Assembly: GCA_934351765.1 (NCBI GenBank)
Contig: CAKRJM010000028.1
Span: 1-16,585 of the forward strand
DNA length: 16,585 bases
DNA from: an uncultured Lachnospiraceae bacterium
GTDB lineage: Bacteria > Bacillota > Clostridia > Lachnospirales > Lachnospiraceae
Reading direction: 5' to 3'
Numbering within the stretch: the stretch's first letter is position 1; the number at the start of each line of letters is the position of its first letter. A program made the position numbers and the translations under genes. A model generated the notes under the pieces. It worked only from the letters and a program-made list of their open reading frames with translations, searched no databases and was not told where the DNA came from. This document shows, piece by piece, positions 14,923 to 16,585 of the stretch.

Positions 14923-15825
14923 ATGGAACAGAATCTTTCTCTCTACCGGATCTTTTATGAAGTTGCCCAGACCGGAAATATCTCCCGGGCTGCCAAAAAT
15001 CTTTATATCAGCCAGCCTGCCATCAGCAAGGCCATCAGCAAGCTGGAGGACAGTCTGGAGATCCCGCTGTTCATCCGCAATTCCCGCGGTGTCCAGCTCA
15101 CAGAGGAGGGCGCGATCCTGTTTGAGCATGTACAGGGTGCATTCAAGCTTCTGGATCGCGGCGAGGACGAGCTGAAGCGCATGACCGAGCTTGGCGTAGG
15201 ACATATCCGCATCGGCGTCAGCACCGTGCTCTGTAAATATGTACTCCTCCCCTGTCTGAAGGAATTTGTGGCACGTTATCCACATATTAAATTCACGATC
15301 CACAGCCAGCCCACCCTCCAGACCATGGAGCTTCTTGAGCATCAGCAGATCGACCTGGGGCTCATCGCTGAAATGCCTCCGCGTAAGAACATCGTTTTTG
15401 AGCAGGTTATGGAAATTGAGGACGGCTTCGTCGCCACCCCCGCTTATCTGACCAACATGCGGCTCCGTAAGGGCGCCTCCCAGTCTGATGTATTCAAAAA
15501 CGGTACCATCCTCATGCTGGAGAAGGGCAATGTAACCCGTTCCTATATTGATGATTATCTCCGGGAGCAGCACATCGAGCCCAACCACCTCCTGGAAGCC
15601 TCCACCATGGATCTGCTCATTGATTTTGCCCGGATCGGTCTCGGCGCCGGCTGCGTCATCAAGAACTTCGTGAAAAAGGAACTGGACAACGGTACCTTCG
15701 TGGAGCTGCCCCTGGATATTCCCATTCCGAACCGCTCCATCGGATTTGTCTGGGGCAGCCAGACACCAAATTCCAAGGCACTGGATATGTTTATAAAATT
15801 TTATCGGCATTTTTATTTGAAGTAG
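14923..15825 (+). CDS. LysR-family transcriptional regulator, 300 aa
   Basis: DNA-binding regulator of the LysR type. The winged HTH is at about 1-62 (YRIFYEVAQTGNISRAAKNL, then SQPAISKAISKLE, LFIRNSRGVQLTEEG), followed by a linker helix and a periplasmic-binding-like effector domain at about 90-295 (HIRIGVSTVLCKYVLLP, IDLGLIAEMP, DLLIDFARIGLGAGCVIKNFV). Start ATG 14923 has GGAGG five bases upstream. It is transcribed away from leuC, with 139 bp between. LysR-type proteins commonly regulate the divergent operon with a pathway intermediate as ligand; 2-isopropylmalate is a natural guess here, but this is inference. The last residues HFYLK end at TAG 15823-15825. No clear terminator follows, though the hairpins of the next repeat block could serve. 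Confidence 0.93.
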   Translation: MEQNLSLYRIFYEVAQTGNISRAAKNLYISQPAISKAISKLEDSLEIPLFIRNSRGVQLTEEGAILFEHVQGAFKLLDRGEDELKRMTELGVGHIRIGVSTVLCKYVLLPCLKEFVARYPHIKFTIHSQPTLQTMELLEHQQIDLGLIAEMPPRKNIVFEQVMEIEDGFVATPAYLTNMRLRKGASQSDVFKNGTILMLEKGNVTRSYIDDYLREQHIEPNHLLEASTMDLLIDFARIGLGAGCVIKNFVKKELDNGTFVELPLDIPIPNRSIGFVWGSQTPNSKALDMFIKFYRHFYLK

Positions 15826-15842
15826 GGGCAAGGGCTGAGAAT

Positions 15843-15992
15843 CAGAAAGTTTTACTTACCACTCCACTCGCCTGTACGCACCCGTACCGCCCTGGCAGGA
15901 CAGAACGCAAAGAAACAGAAAATTTTAGTTACTACTGGGCGGTTCGCACCCGCACCGCCCAGTTGGCACATATTGGAGTTGCCACTGGGCGG
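15843..15992. repeat. Tandem diverged repeat with competing hairpins
   Basis: The 342-bp gap 15826-16167 carries no convincing gene. Two diverged copies of a ~50-bp sequence lie at 15843-15892 and 15916-15960; both start with CAGAAA-n-TTTTA-n-TTAC and end with CGCACCCGnACCGCCC. The second contains a perfect 10-bp stem ACTGGGCGGT/ACCGCCCAGT (15934-15943, 15954-15963). The right arm of that stem can instead pair downstream: CCGCCCAGTTGGCA (15955-15968) with TGCCACTGGGCGG (15980-15992), with one bulged base. The two hairpins exclude each other. A further related CTGGCGGG followed by TTTTT is at 16007-16019. From 16020 to 16167 the DNA becomes AT-rich and shows nothing else. Confidence 0.7.
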
Positions 15993-16167
15993 CACAGGCT
16001 GCGAAACTGGCGGGTTTTTAATTGAACTGCTTTCCGCAAATTTCTTCTTTACCAAGTGATCTCTTTGGGGCGTAACACATTATCATAATCCTAATTTGTT
16101 TTCTGCACTTCATTATAAGATTGAGCAAAAACACTTTACGTTTATCCAACAATTTATTCTGTTTTTC

Positions 16168-16585
16168 TTATTTATAAACATTCTGTTCCTGTATAATTTT
16201 CTTTAATTGTTTTGCTGTAATTATATTATTCTTCTTTCTATGAATCATACTGTGACAATTGGAACATACTGTTATCATGTCTGTTTCTGGATTAGGAATT
16301 ATTTCTTCTTCGAGCGAAAACAACGGCTTTTTATGATGTACCTCAATATAATCTTGCCCCATATATCCATACACTCGATTAAAATCAAAACCACATATTT
16401 GACATCGTGTACCATGTATTTTTATTGCAGCATCTCTGTATTGAGGATTTCTCTCATATCTGGTTGTAAAAAACTCGATCCTATTTCCTTCTGTTTTATT
16501 AACAGCAAATGATTCATTACTTCCTAATACTGGAACATATAATTGTTTCTTCTGTTCACATAATTCATTTATATCATCTATATAC
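16168..16585 (-). CDS. HNH endonuclease domain protein, C-terminal part (5' end outside window)
   Basis: On the minus strand an open frame without any stop runs from the right edge (last whole codon 16582-16584) to TAA at 16168-16170, 138 visible residues. The C-terminal half is a clear HNH nuclease with zinc-binding pairs: GTRCQICGFDF, then YIEVHHKKPL (the catalytic HH), then MITVCSNCHSMIHRKK (N and H of the motif, second CxxC). The preceding RYERNPQYRDAAIKIHG is the usual lead-in of the restriction-type HNH domain found at the C terminus of McrA-like and defence endonucleases. Residues before it (QLYVPVLGSNESFAVNKTEG) are a linker or domain end. A shorter GTG start at 16374 would cut the first cysteine pair off and is not credible. 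The DNA is much more AT-rich than the rest of the window, suggesting transfer. The full domain composition and role lie beyond the edge. Confidence 0.85.
   Translation of the reverse strand, partial: YIDDINELCEQKKQLYVPVLGSNESFAVNKTEGNRIEFFTTRYERNPQYRDAAIKIHGTRCQICGFDFNRVYGYMGQDYIEVHHKKPLFSLEEEIIPNPETDMITVCSNCHSMIHRKKNNIITAKQLKKIIQEQNVYK

Noticed and set aside
14905..15831. Long 308-codon open frame antisense to the LysR-type regulator gene
   Set aside because: It mirrors the regulator gene in the opposite frame, lacks a ribosome site and resembles no protein; the plus-strand protein is a clear family member.
15852..16055. 67-codon minus-strand frame over the repeat block
   Set aside because: It lies across the hairpin repeats, and its residues simply translate them; no ribosome site and no domain.

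Overview
The window reads as chromosomal DNA of a moderate-GC anaerobic Firmicute, most likely a Lachnospiraceae (Clostridia) gut bacterium. This rests on strong AGGAGG-type ribosome sites, Gram-positive-style two-component/ABC modules, the protein flavour (HtpG, YbaK, the ~420/163-residue LeuC/LeuD pair) and small lineage-style hypothetical proteins. The genus cannot be fixed from the sequence alone. I see no rRNA, tRNA, CRISPR array or complete mobile element.

Layout. (1) 1-1221: 3' part of the chaperone gene htpG with a strong terminator. (2) 1220-1562, minus strand: a T-rich patch with a probable 50-residue small protein and, beyond it, what looks like an amino-terminal remnant of an Rpn/PD-(D/E)XK transposase-like gene. 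(3) 1775-2607, plus strand: two translationally coupled genes of unknown function. (4) 2712-8411, minus strand: an OmpR-type response regulator, a short-input-loop histidine kinase, a 990-residue FtsX-type permease and its MacB/LolD-like ATPase; together a typical cell-envelope stress or peptide sensing/export module. A terminator and a putative regulator-controlled promoter overlap between the kinase and permease genes. (5) 8545-10257, minus: a membrane-anchored polysaccharide (probably peptidoglycan) deacetylase, thematically linked to the module next to it. (6) 10495-11985, minus: threonine synthase with a good promoter. (7) 12101-12389: a nested, imperfect palindromic repeat block in the 491-bp gap between thrC and ybaK. 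(8) 12477-14783, minus: leuC-leuD-ybaK, probably one operon (isopropylmalate isomerase subunits plus a Cys-tRNA deacylase), with a divergent LysR-type regulator at 14923-15825 and overlapping divergent promoters that carry palindromes. (9) 15843-15992: a second repeat block with two mutually exclusive hairpins, followed by a sharp fall in GC and a 5'-truncated HNH endonuclease gene that runs off the right edge.

Most of the window is ordinary core metabolism and envelope biology. The parts that deserve a second look are the promoter-inside-terminator arrangement ahead of the ABC genes, the two intergenic repeat blocks, the decayed Rpn-like patch with its small-protein neighbour, the unknown coupled gene pair, and the AT-rich HNH gene at the edge, which could be the start of an acquired defence or mobile region. 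No complete novel system can be demonstrated inside the window.
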